A stretch of DNA of 64,000 bases from Desulfobacteraceae bacterium (GTDB lineage Bacteria > Desulfobacterota > Desulfobacteria > Desulfobacterales > Desulfosarcinaceae): positions 82,715 through 146,714 of the forward strand of contig JAAERL010001167.1 in assembly GCA_024230435.1 (NCBI GenBank), written 5' to 3'. Below, piece by piece: positions 25,901 through 34,141 of the stretch. Below the pieces are notes generated by a model. That model was not told the DNA's origin, did not search any database, and was given only the letters and a program-made list of their open reading frames with translations. Numbering within the stretch: the first letter of the stretch is position 1; each line of letters starts with the position of its first letter. A program made the translations under genes and the position numbers.

Positions 25901-27953
25901 CTTCAACAGCATTTATAGGCAAATATCTTTTCCAACTGGTAAGATACCGCACCCATTTTTTATCATTTGGAATATTAGGTATTGAATTCCATTGCTGGTA
26001 AAAGTATTTAACTTCCTTCAATTTTCTGTTATAGCTGTATTGCTGATTAAACCACGCCTTAAAGTTATTATCATTATCAAAATGAAATTTTAATTCTAAA
26101 ATATTTTTTTTGGCTTTCTCGCTTGACTCAGATGACTTAAAATCAACCTTTTCAAATTCAATTTTTAAGCTATTTAACGCGTTGCTAATTTTATCCTGCT
26201 TATGGTGCTGGCGCACGCTTTCAGTAAATTTATTCCACTGTTTTTTTACCTCGGTCATTCCTTTTTTTTCTTCATTAAGTATTAGCAGATTGTTAACTTC
26301 CTTGGTTAACTGATTGAATTTTTCGCTAAATACTTTGCCACTTTGTTTAAGTGCAACGTATGCTTCTATCATACCTGCCGATTTATTTTGATTGCCCCCT
26401 TTAATCCTACTTTCAATGCTATTACGACATTTATTCAAAAGCAATATCTCTTCTTTGTCCGACCATAAATTATTTTTATTTAGAAACCTAACGAATTTTT
26501 TCTGATTGCTATTTTCATCACCGATCTTTTGTGCGGCAGTTGTAAACTCGTGTACAGCAGTTGTAAACTCGTTGAATTTTTTATCAAACTCTTCAGCTTT
26601 ATCCTTACCACCTACAATTATAAAAAACTTTGATTCTTCATCTTCACCCAAGGGCTTAACATCATCCTCGATAGATTCAGTTATAAACTCCTCGAATTTT
26701 CTATCAAAGTCTCTACCGATAACCCTACCACATGCAGTTATAAAATTTTTGACCTCTGTATTGCCTACTTTTTTTAAAGCATTGTATGCACTATTTATCC
26801 CTTCATCGACAGCTTTATCAAATACAGTTATAAACGCATCGAATTGCGTATGATCTCTAACAGGGTCCCTTTGATATCTATTTATAAACTTATCGAATCC
26901 TACTTTTACTTTTACTTTAATATCATCACTATAAATGTCCTCATCCTTTGCACTCTCAGCAGCGATAATCGTATCATATGTAGTTATAGAATTAATGAAC
27001 TTTTCCTTAATTTGCTCAGCGTTTCCACTTCCATTAACTCTATCATTATAATATTCCTTTATAAATTCTTTGAATTTTTTTGTAAAGTCTATCTGGATAG
27101 GATCTTTTAATTGCTCTTTGTAAGACTTAATAAATTTTTTCAAATCTCCAGCAGAGACATAACTGGACCTGTACATAGCTATAAACTCCTTGAATTTCGC
27201 CTTAATGCTATCAGCACTATCCTTATCAGTGAACTTTATATATTCAGTTATTAACTCGTTGAATTTTTTCTCAATGCTATCAGGTCTATCCTCGTCATGG
27301 ATTGCTTTATTTAACTCTTTGGATTTTCGGATAATTTTAGTATTAATTCCATTTAAAAACTTCTTATATTTTTTCTCGATGTCATTTTCGGTATTTTCTA
27401 ACTCTTTGTATTGTTCCTCAATGCTTGAAAACATAGCCGTTTTATATGCAGTTATAAAATTTTTGAAATTTTCCTGAATGTCAATAACGCTATCCGCTGT
27501 GTCATAGGCCTTTAGAAAATCTTCCCAGGCCGTTTTCAGTTCTGCATTTTTCGGACTTTTTGCCATCATCGGTTGCAATTTTATGCGCAGTTTATTCATA
27601 TCGCGCTCGAAAGATATAACCTCTGACATAGTAAATTCTTTTGTTGAGATATCAGAAATTTTGATCGGGGTCAGAGCCTCGTTCTTTAGACTTTCCTCAG
27701 TATCAGTTTTTCTTTCCTCAGTATCAGTTTTTCTTTCCTCAGTATCAGTTTTTCTTTCCTCAGTATCAGTTTTTAAGTCATTGGAGCTGAACGACATTTG
27801 CCTTGCGCGAAATCTGCGGTTGCCTGCCCGGTGCTTCTGGTTAGCAGGGTAAAGAGCGTATATGCGTTCTTCTTCTCTATTTTCCGAAGCCGTTTCGTTA
27901 GTATGAGTATTTTTTCTGTTATCGATAAATCCAATTTCATAATCAGAGTTCAT
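22962..27953 (-). CDS. Giant repetitive protein of unknown family, possible toxin or effector
   Basis: 1663 residues, Lys/Glu/Asn-rich, AT-rich codons. No Sec signal. Residues 61-88 are four copies of KTDTEE[RS]. Residues about 150-500 contain about a dozen degenerate units of the type K-F-x-E-F-I-x-x-Y spaced about 25-45 apart (for example NFKNFITAY, KFKEFIAMY, KKFKEFIKEY). Residues about 1085-1245 contain hydrophobic stretches (GISSALLVMLFIGGPSAAAV, GLWLLITTAFTAY) within otherwise hydrophilic sequence, as in pore-forming or translocation modules. GGAG precedes the ATG at 7 bases. The OTU-like gene follows in frame. A toxin or interaction factor is an inference from size, layout and the protease partner; I do not recognise the family. 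Confidence 0.6.
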   Translation of the reverse strand: MNSDYEIGFIDNRKNTHTNETASENREEERIYALYPANQKHRAGNRRFRARQMSFSSNDLKTDTEERKTDTEERKTDTEERKTDTEESLKNEALTPIKISDISTKEFTMSEVISFERDMNKLRIKLQPMMAKSPKNAELKTAWEDFLKAYDTADSVIDIQENFKNFITAYKTAMFSSIEEQYKELENTENDIEKKYKKFLNGINTKIIRKSKELNKAIHDEDRPDSIEKKFNELITEYIKFTDKDSADSIKAKFKEFIAMYRSSYVSAGDLKKFIKSYKEQLKDPIQIDFTKKFKEFIKEYYNDRVNGSGNAEQIKEKFINSITTYDTIIAAESAKDEDIYSDDIKVKVKVGFDKFINRYQRDPVRDHTQFDAFITVFDKAVDEGINSAYNALKKVGNTEVKNFITACGRVIGRDFDRKFEEFITESIEDDVKPLGEDEESKFFIIVGGKDKAEEFDKKFNEFTTAVHEFTTAAQKIGDENSNQKKFVRFLNKNNLWSDKEEILLLNKCRNSIESRIKGGNQNKSAGMIEAYVALKQSGKVFSEKFNQLTKEVNNLLILNEEKKGMTEVKKQWNKFTESVRQHHKQDKISNALNSLKIEFEKVDFKSSESSEKAKKNILELKFHFDNDNNFKAWFNQQYSYNRKLKEVKYFYQQWNSIPNIPNDKKWVRYLTSWKRYLPINAVEAGNNLIAQLSPQGKPVNPKAVKNSAQILSLELDFAEKAVKKFKDGKLNNVKKSLDPFLNIRTGSSLSTALWEMSNPHAVSVNNRLSNVDQASNYYASLDNETLKNKMAANCLLVTDGWDRLVDQLEIKKSLGFELRRETQKAYFQFINNLYHGDCTDTIKASLEDFAKEFRHDWDKMLSDPGISGQLHIFAQKILEIGKAKNDAFNEWCDSSKTKGHENWIESYDQSLRNAKNKTPAVKKDNLQEQGAIEHKKDNLQLHGMIEYKESPYWDYFQIFTANIGISAFLTLGPSKGGIDYIRSGSDITAEKFGILGTQAYHLLTMVKQGKGIINHLKLNVEGKKLKEEAEGKIKLLNEYIIKNDDSNFQEAVKSLTIAELTLAMGETMKNGGDMSAIEVAEVIIDSGRRGISSALLVMLFIGGPSAAAVPVFYGVSAGMSALAMSTSLYDCYSAFKEALTKYGFKGYMKNRIITLIKDMENDQLELEPAVKNLIKRAENDQALQLAYGFSESLFTSGFIGWGVEAGLKATEKESLIAIATAFGKAANLESGLWLLITTAFTAYHSFNEIKMSYNENEARENFQNYMHREDKNEPERIEKFNIYKTRFAKRVIKNVSAELLVGIKDFKKRQIRDNSQDENFDEREFLDEYKAIDEIAKKILDVKDEVGRQKIHPNPIAIKMDLSHTSNWNTNDFRKRAHKLENNIRALRFQITAKFVETIEKQSKWLNSAAGIKAGIKSLNHINEKNKAHYTDIQLAFLHTTMATQNLCYRIINKSFKMVKQDLEKANKEELLTIDQIKNVGRVLEEAELDLKNGKLQSAVDILKNALEDNPELQNEQQIPNLTNIIDIVSSQLKVNELLDSNLMKMNMLGQDKGQESEGGISQLAATKITNELLAKDQGALPSMMLWMLQNKDPDKAYNATVLLREMGLNERTLSTLRKMPFNKLAVNYLSWVISKPPVLGGPVKNVEISTGQDSRFKALWK
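27690..27773 (-). repeat. Four tandem 21-bp coding repeats
   Basis: Each unit encodes KTDTEER (last KTDTEES) in the giant protein. The units are nearly identical in DNA, so copy number may vary without shifting the reading frame. Confidence 0.9.
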
Positions 27954-28518
27954 TGTTCATCTCCATTAGAGCCGTTATTAGTTAGTATCAGATGAATAGA
28001 GCTGCATAAACAATACATAATATCTGTTGCCGAAAAAAAAGATAATTAATCAAAAATCAATACCGTAGAAAGTATATTTATTTTTTGAGATAATCTATAT
28101 TAAGCCCTCCTTTGCTTGATATTATCCTATATTCATACCGATTAAAGCTTTTTGCGGCTGGGTCAAGCCACTATGAGACATATTAATTATTCTATTTAAG
28201 TCCAATTTTAATACCCGGTTTCAATGCCATTGAGTATAAATAATAACCGGGCTAAAACGTTGCTGCTAATATATTCTGCAAAACCTATACCAATATTTTT
28301 CATATGAGACGGCATTGCTAAAAGCCTACAAACACTGTGTTTATACGATTTGTAAATTTGCGATGACTCCAACAAAATCATATTTATCCAAATCTGTTGG
28401 CAACAAATCTTAAAACAATGGCAACAATCTTGGCAGAAGAACAGAACAAAAAAAACGTGTATTGATGGAGCTTTGATGATATAGAATCCGCCAGGCAACG
28501 CTATGAATGTAAATTGAT
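27954..28518. other. AT-rich upstream region of the giant gene
   Basis: 565 bases without a credible gene. An open frame at 28208-28594 is mostly translated repeat sequence. TTGACC near 28170 on the minus strand has no good -10 partner. The spacer separates two divergent accessory genes. Confidence 0.5.
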
Positions 28519-28680
28519 AAGGCGATTGCCGGAAAAGAATATACCAGATTGAGCAGAATTTTTTTTCGTATTCAAGGCGTGCCAAAGTTTGCATACTTTA
28601 TGTATTCGGGCTTTGGCATAACGCAGAAGACGGGAAAAAAGACATACAAGATGGTATATTCTTTAACAGAAATCGCCTAA
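28519..28680. repeat. Dispersed palindromic repeat family 1, copy C
   Basis: Reverse orientation relative to A, B and E: starts AAGGCGATTGCCGGAAAAG and ends TTTAACAGAAATCGCCTAA. It abuts the G-rich ribosome site of the LVIVD gene, so that gene's promoter must lie in or beyond the element. Confidence 0.9.
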
Positions 28681-28692
28681 GGGGGGGCAATT

Positions 28693-31182
28693 ATGTTTTT
28701 TTGCCGATTGTTACTTATAAAATTGCGTGTACTGAGCATTTGCTGGGTAATATTCTTATTGCTTTTTGGCTACACAGGCGCGGCTGAGCGCAGTGGAATT
28801 GCTGATATGATGGCAGATGACTCTGATGCCGGAGTTGTTACCGGCCGGGCGCTTTTATCCGGGCCATTGGCGGAAGCTGTAGTTTTTATTTACCGTTATG
28901 ATGATCTTGAAAATAAAATTTATTCCACAACCGTCACAAAATCAACACAGCTTTCCATAACCGGATTTTTTGAGATACCGAAAAGTATTTTAGAAGATAA
29001 TATGCTTTTTGTAATTAAGGTTTCCGGGGGGCTGGATCTTGACGCCGATGATGATGAAGCAATCGATGATTCACCTGCCGTAAACCTGGGCGTACTTCAT
29101 TTAACTGCCACAGGCAACCAGCTCAAATCAGGCGGATTTACGGTTAATATCTTAACGGACATAATTTATCATAAAGTCTCCTATCTGCTTTTGGCCGGAT
29201 ATTCTCAGCAAATCATTGAAAAACAGATTAAGTGTTATTCCAAAAGTCTTCTAAAACAAGATGTAGACGGAGACGGCGATATGGATCAAAAAGATCTTCT
29301 GGTATGGGATCCGATGACAGATAAAGATAAGGCGGGGCTTGAGTGGCCGTTTTTTGAGCGTTGCATCGATGCTGTTTACAGCAACAAGTTTTATGCGGAT
29401 GAGCTTGCACAGCTCCGGAGAAATATTATCGGTTCGGCAGACACTGCTGAATATGCGGAGCATATTGCGGTAGACGGTGATTACGCCTATGTCGCAGACG
29501 GCTATTCCGGTCTTCAGATTATCGATATCAGCAATCCTTTTGCGCCGATTATTACCGGTGCTATTAGTACGCCCGGATTAGCCAGTGCGGTGGCGGTTTC
29601 GGGTAACTATGCTTTTGTGACCGATGATCAATCAGGTCTTAGAATCATTGATATAAGTGAGCCTTACAAGCCGGTTAAAGCCGGGGCTGTGGATACGCCC
29701 GGATTAGCCAGTGCGGTGGCGGTTTCGGGTAACTATGCTTTTGTGGCCTGCGGTCAAGCCGGTCTTCAAATCATCGATATCAGCGATCCTGCCAAAGCGT
29801 TTGCCGCCGGTGCTGTCAATACGCCTGGTTTAGCCAGTGCGGTGGCGGTATCGGATAACTTTGCTTTTGTGGCCGATGATCAATCCGGTCTTCAGATCAT
29901 CGATATCAGTGATGTTTCCAATCCTGTTACTGCCAGTGTAATAGATTCGCCTGGATTTATCCGGGCAGTGACAGTTTGCGGCGGTTATGCTTATGTAACA
30001 GGCGAAAAATCCGGCCTTCAGATTATCAATATCAGCGATGCTTACAATCCGGTGGTAACCGGCTCGATAAGCACGCCGAGCCATGGCTGGGGCGTAACGG
30101 TAAATGAACATTATGCCTTTGTTGCGGACTATTCAGACGGTCTTCAAGTCATTGACATCAGCAATCCATTCAATCCAATATTTGCCGTTACCATCGATAC
30201 GCCGGACTATGCTTTCGCTGTAGCGGTAAAAAAAGGTTATGCTTATGTGGCGGACAGTGATTCCGGTCTTCAGGTCATCGATATAAGTGAGCCGTCCAAT
30301 CCGGTCATTACCGGTGTTGCCGATACGCCGGGATCTGCAAAGCATATTAACACTTCAGGCAATTATGCTTTTGCCGCAGATAGCGATTCGGGTCTTCAAA
30401 TCATAGATATCAGTGATGTGTCCAATCCGGTCATTACCGGAAGTGCCGATACACCGGCAAAAGCCGTGGCCGTGACAATCTCCGGCAATTATGCTTATGT
30501 CGCCGATAGCGATTCGGGTCTCCAAATCATAGATATCAGCAATACCGCGAATCCGTTTATCGCCGGTTCTTTAAAGCTGCCGGGCCCCGCAATGGCTGTT
30601 GAGGTATCAAATAATTATGCTTATGTTGCGGCTTTGTTGTCCGGTCTTCAGGTCATCGATATCAGCGACCCATTCAATCCAGTCATTGCGAGCAGTGCCG
30701 ATACACCGGGTTATGCTTTCGATCTCACCGTATCGGATAATTACGCTTTTATAGCTGACGGTCACTGCGGTCTCCAAATTATCGATATCAGCAATCCGTC
30801 AAGCCCGGTCATAAAATGTGCGATCAACACGCCGGGTTTAGCCCGGTCGGTGAGTGTATCGGGAAATTTTGCCTATGTGGCAGACGGCTATTTCGGTCTT
30901 CAGATCATAGATATCAGCGGCAAAAACAATCCTTATATTACAGGCACAGCAGATACGCCCGGCTATTTAGAAAATATTACAATTAGAGGCAACTACGCTT
31001 ACGGGGCCGATGGCTATTCGGGTATTCAGATAATCAATATCAATGATCCGTTCAACCCTGTCACTGTAAGCGCTCTGGATACGCCAAACCACGCTCACAG
31101 CGCTACGGTATCAGGCGGTTATGTTTTTGTGGCAAATTACTCCAGCGGTTTAACTATATACAGGGCAATTGCCGAAGAATAA
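28693..31182 (+). CDS. Secreted LVIVD-repeat beta-propeller protein with a calcium-binding loop
   Basis: 829 residues. A signal peptide or anchor (about 8-32) is followed by a beta-rich domain (about 45-160) and DVDGDGDMDQKDLL (about 195), a calcium-binding loop as in dockerin/EF-hand repeats. From about 255 to the end are 14 LVIVD-type repeats of 42 residues, each with YAYVADG-SGLQIIDIS, NPV and G-x-x-x-TPG blocks. Fourteen blades would make two seven-bladed propellers. The protein is likely extracellular and adhesive or ligand-binding. GGGGGG lies 5 bases before the ATG. Flanked by directly repeated family 1 copies C and D. Confidence 0.88.
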   Translation: MFFCRLLLIKLRVLSICWVIFLLLFGYTGAAERSGIADMMADDSDAGVVTGRALLSGPLAEAVVFIYRYDDLENKIYSTTVTKSTQLSITGFFEIPKSILEDNMLFVIKVSGGLDLDADDDEAIDDSPAVNLGVLHLTATGNQLKSGGFTVNILTDIIYHKVSYLLLAGYSQQIIEKQIKCYSKSLLKQDVDGDGDMDQKDLLVWDPMTDKDKAGLEWPFFERCIDAVYSNKFYADELAQLRRNIIGSADTAEYAEHIAVDGDYAYVADGYSGLQIIDISNPFAPIITGAISTPGLASAVAVSGNYAFVTDDQSGLRIIDISEPYKPVKAGAVDTPGLASAVAVSGNYAFVACGQAGLQIIDISDPAKAFAAGAVNTPGLASAVAVSDNFAFVADDQSGLQIIDISDVSNPVTASVIDSPGFIRAVTVCGGYAYVTGEKSGLQIINISDAYNPVVTGSISTPSHGWGVTVNEHYAFVADYSDGLQVIDISNPFNPIFAVTIDTPDYAFAVAVKKGYAYVADSDSGLQVIDISEPSNPVITGVADTPGSAKHINTSGNYAFAADSDSGLQIIDISDVSNPVITGSADTPAKAVAVTISGNYAYVADSDSGLQIIDISNTANPFIAGSLKLPGPAMAVEVSNNYAYVAALLSGLQVIDISDPFNPVIASSADTPGYAFDLTVSDNYAFIADGHCGLQIIDISNPSSPVIKCAINTPGLARSVSVSGNFAYVADGYFGLQIIDISGKNNPYITGTADTPGYLENITIRGNYAYGADGYSGIQIININDPFNPVTVSALDTPNHAHSATVSGGYVFVANYSSGLTIYRAIAEE

Positions 31183-31203
31183 CCCAAACCCGAAGGTGCT
31201 TTG

Positions 31204-31239
<36 letters not shown>

Positions 31240-31292
31240 TCAACCAGCATAGCCGCACAACATGCTCTATGGCCAAGTTGGTTGACAGGCTC

Positions 31293-31470
31293 TTAGGCGA
31301 TTGGCGGAAAAGAATATACCAGATTGATCTTCGATTTTTTTTCGTATTCAAGGCGCGCCAAAGATTGATGATCAGTTTGCATACTTAACGTATTCGTACC
31401 TTTAGCATAACGCACAAGACGGGAAAAAAGACATACAAGATGGTATATTCTTTAACTGCAAATCGCCTTA
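31293..31470. repeat. Dispersed palindromic repeat family 1, copy D
   Basis: Same orientation as C, with an internal expansion in the GCCAAAG-to-TTTGCATAC loop (GATTGATGATCA). Ends TTTAACTGCAAATCGCCTTA. Lies between convergent genes. Confidence 0.9.
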
Positions 31471-31514
31471 GCACAAGCATAAGTGATATATTCGCATCTT
31501 CCAAACCTTAATAA

Positions 31515-33476
31515 TTACAGCCTATCTGCTTTGGATTTGGGTGTTTTTTTGGGAATCCGCAGAGTCATCCGGGTTCCTTTGCCGGGTTGGGAGTCAGCGG
31601 TGATACTGCCGTTGTTTTTGCGAAGAATCTGGTTGGAGATGTATAGCCCCAATCCACTTCCGGACTTTTTGCGGGTGATAAAATAGGGGGTGAAAATTTT
31701 GGATAGGGTTTCTGGATTCATTCCCAGGCCATTGTCACGGACTTCGAAAACGATGTCTGAATTATCAGAATACACTTTAAATTCAATAAAATGGGATTTA
31801 TCACGGTCGCGGCTGGTGGCGCAGGCATCAAGGGCGTTTTCCAATAAATTGGTCAATACAGAATGCAAAATGCCTGCGTCAACCTTAATTTTTTGCAGTT
31901 TAGGATCAAAATCACACCGCAGTTCAATTGCCTTGTTCATTGCCTTGGGACGAGTGAGGTTTACTATTTCTTCGGCTAATTCGATAACATCCACCCGCTC
32001 CCATTTCAAATTTTTTTCCTTGGCGTAGTAAAGAATATCCAAGACCATGCTGCGAATACGCTCAATCATAAGTTGCACGATATCCCAGCCTTCTTTTATC
32101 TGATCCAGGTTTTTAGTTTCAAACCCGCTGTCCAATATATAAATTCCGCCATCCAGACCTGTTAGTAACCCCTTGATTCCGTGAGATACCGAACCGATCA
32201 TAAGCCCCAGGGAAGACAGTTGATCTTGCAGTTGGCGCATCCGGGTCACATCCGTGGAAAGTTCCATGACATGGGTTATCTTACCGGACTCATCCCGTAT
32301 GGGCGATGTCCAGATAAGCATGCGGTATTTTGCCCCGTTAGGGGCTGTGACATCCTTTTCACTTTGATGAGGCAAGCCGTCTTTGAATGTTTTGCGCACC
32401 GGGCAATCTGGGCAGGCATTGCCTCTTTGCTGATAGATCTCATAACAACGCGCGGATTCGGGATTTGCAAAATCTTCCCTGAATCTGCGGTTTGCCGCTG
32501 TAATACGCATTTTTTCATCTTGAACTGTTATGTAGCAAGGGGCCGCATCAAACAAGTCTTCATAAAGCTGCCGGGTTGTACGCAGTTCGGTTTGCAATCG
32601 CCGTATTTCATCGATATCGGCGGCGATTTCAACAACCAGTTCCACATCCCCGCCTGCGTTGCGGATGGGCGCAGTGTGGACGATCACGGGCGATGTGGCG
32701 CCATCAAGCAAGGTTACTGTTGTATTCAACCGCTGTCCTTTACCGCTGTCAAAGGTGGCTTTTGCCGGACAAGGGATCAAGGCCTCTTTCAGTGCGCCGT
32801 AAATACTACAGCTTGATTTTCCTGTCTGATCACCTAATCGATTGATATAGCGCTGGTTGGCGGCCACCACCTTCAGCCTGGGCGAATGGATGGAAACAAA
32901 GCAAGGCAGCTCGTTAAAGTAGCCCATCCCCTGATCCACGTCACCGGCGAGGTTACGCATGGCCACCGCCAATCCGTCAATGGCCTGCCCAACAGCGGCT
33001 CGTCTTTCTGCTTCAATCAACCGGGCGGATTTTTCTTCTACAAGCCGTTCCAGGTTTTTTGTATAGGCATTTAACTGCTCACGCATTTGAATGCGTTCAT
33101 TGGCCCGCTTGAGAGCAATTGCCAGCACATCATCATCAATGGGTTTGGTTACAAAATCGGTAGCCTCTAGCTTGAGGCAGGCAATGGCCAAATCCATATC
33201 GCCATGGCCGGTAAGAACGATGACTTCGGTATCGGGATTATCTTGCTTGATTTGCTTTAGCAGGGCGACTCCGTCCATTACCGGCATTTTGATGTCTGTG
33301 ATAACGATATGCGGATTTTTTAGGCGAAAAAGATCAAGTCCGCTTTTTCCGTCTTCAGCCGTTAGGACATTATAGCCGAGGTCGCTCAGAGAAATATCCA
33401 GAACCTTTCGGATCCCCTCTTCATCGTCAACGATCAGCAAAGTTTTTGCGGTTGCATCAGACACGGATTTTTTCAT
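31515..33476 (-). CDS. Receiver-PAS-PAS hybrid sensor histidine kinase
   Basis: 653 residues, cytoplasmic. N-terminal receiver (about 12-125; LLIVDDEEGIR, IVITDIKMPVMDG, VTKPID), a coiled-coil linker (about 130-165), two PAS domains (about 175-300 and 305-425), then a divergent HisKA (VSHGIKGLLTG) and an HATPase_c (NLLENALDAC, GLGMNPETLSKIF, GSGLGLYIS). The second PAS has CPDCPV, a cysteine pair also found in the PAS of the kinase at 44548. No HTH output domain, so it probably phosphorylates another protein such as the receiver directly upstream (27-base gap). Confidence 0.88.
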   Translation of the reverse strand: MKKSVSDATAKTLLIVDDEEGIRKVLDISLSDLGYNVLTAEDGKSGLDLFRLKNPHIVITDIKMPVMDGVALLKQIKQDNPDTEVIVLTGHGDMDLAIACLKLEATDFVTKPIDDDVLAIALKRANERIQMREQLNAYTKNLERLVEEKSARLIEAERRAAVGQAIDGLAVAMRNLAGDVDQGMGYFNELPCFVSIHSPRLKVVAANQRYINRLGDQTGKSSCSIYGALKEALIPCPAKATFDSGKGQRLNTTVTLLDGATSPVIVHTAPIRNAGGDVELVVEIAADIDEIRRLQTELRTTRQLYEDLFDAAPCYITVQDEKMRITAANRRFREDFANPESARCYEIYQQRGNACPDCPVRKTFKDGLPHQSEKDVTAPNGAKYRMLIWTSPIRDESGKITHVMELSTDVTRMRQLQDQLSSLGLMIGSVSHGIKGLLTGLDGGIYILDSGFETKNLDQIKEGWDIVQLMIERIRSMVLDILYYAKEKNLKWERVDVIELAEEIVNLTRPKAMNKAIELRCDFDPKLQKIKVDAGILHSVLTNLLENALDACATSRDRDKSHFIEFKVYSDNSDIVFEVRDNGLGMNPETLSKIFTPYFITRKKSGSGLGLYISNQILRKNNGSITADSQPGKGTRMTLRIPKKTPKSKADRL

Positions 33477-33502
33477 CAGCTATGCGACTCTTATTTAGGA
33501 GT

Positions 33503-33931
33503 TCATACCAGCATACCTAAAATTGTCCTGGCCAAGTTCAAAAGGGCCTCGGGTTCGGGGGGCTTTCCCATATAAGCTTCCGGACGGGGAACAGGTTTAT
33601 CCAGTTTTGCATTTAGCATTTTAAGGTAATGCCGAAAGGATGGTTCATCTACTGCGGAAAGCATTATTACCGGAATTGCATTCAAGTCCGGATCGTTTTT
33701 CAACGCTTTATATATCAAAGCTCCGCCTTCGCCCGGCATCATTATATCCAAAATAACCAAATCCGGTTTAGTCTGCCTGGCTTTTTCAAGTCCCTGCCGG
33801 CCATCTCTTGCAACCACGGTCCGGAACCCGCTGGTTTCGAACACGGTGGATAAAAAAATCCGCATATCCATTTCATCATCAACAATGAGAATGGCTGGTT
33901 TTTCGGCATCACCCGGAAAAGTACCCGTCAT
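33503..33931 (-). CDS. Single-domain response regulator, Rrf1-like
   Basis: 142 residues, one receiver domain: ILIVDDEMDMR (acidic pair), LVILDIMMPGEGG (phospho-Asp) and a Lys-Pro-containing C-terminal loop (LDKPVPRP). No output domain. In Desulfovibrio vulgaris the hmc operon ends with rrf1, a stand-alone receiver, and rrf2; this gene lies downstream of hmcF with two genes between. I infer it is the functional counterpart of Rrf1, but orthology needs a tree. Confidence 0.8.
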   Translation of the reverse strand: MTGTFPGDAEKPAILIVDDEMDMRIFLSTVFETSGFRTVVARDGRQGLEKARQTKPDLVILDIMMPGEGGALIYKALKNDPDLNAIPVIMLSAVDEPSFRHYLKMLNAKLDKPVPRPEAYMGKPPEPEALLNLARTILGMLV

Positions 33932-34011
33932 TGGCAGCCCGCCCTGTAAAAGAAATCTTTGCCATTTTAGCGTCTATCGGCAAAATAGAAAAATTTGATC
34001 CAAATCAAGGC

Positions 34012-34092
34012 ATGCGAAAAATTTACCACAGGCATCGTAATTGATATGCCGCCAGGGGTTGATATTTCGAGGATAAAGTTTTCGCACACCTT
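34012..34092. repeat. Dispersed repeat family 2, copy 3
   Basis: GCATGCGAAAAATTTACCAC, then AGGCATCGTAATTGATATG, GGGGTTGATATTTCGAGGA and TAAAGTTTTCGCAC. The ends GCGAAAAATTTA and TAAAGTTTTCGC are near-perfect inverted repeats, suggesting a small mobile or transcribed hairpin element. Confidence 0.65.
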
Positions 34093-34141
34093 GAAGATAT
34101 TGCATAAATTGTCCATTTATGAGGAGACATTAGTTACGAAG

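Noticed and set aside
28208..28594. A 128-codon minus-strand frame starting MQTLARLEYEKK
   Set aside because: Its N-terminus is translated family 1 repeat (the same peptide arises from other copies), and the rest has no family resemblance.
29228..30345. Antisense frames with repeated 'RIGNI.DIDDLKTG' peptides
   Set aside because: Reverse complement of the LVIVD blades; repetitive only because the sense gene is.
29443..31170. Regular 126-bp spacing considered as a CRISPR or satellite array
   Set aside because: The repeats are coding, diverged and contiguous, without unique spacers.
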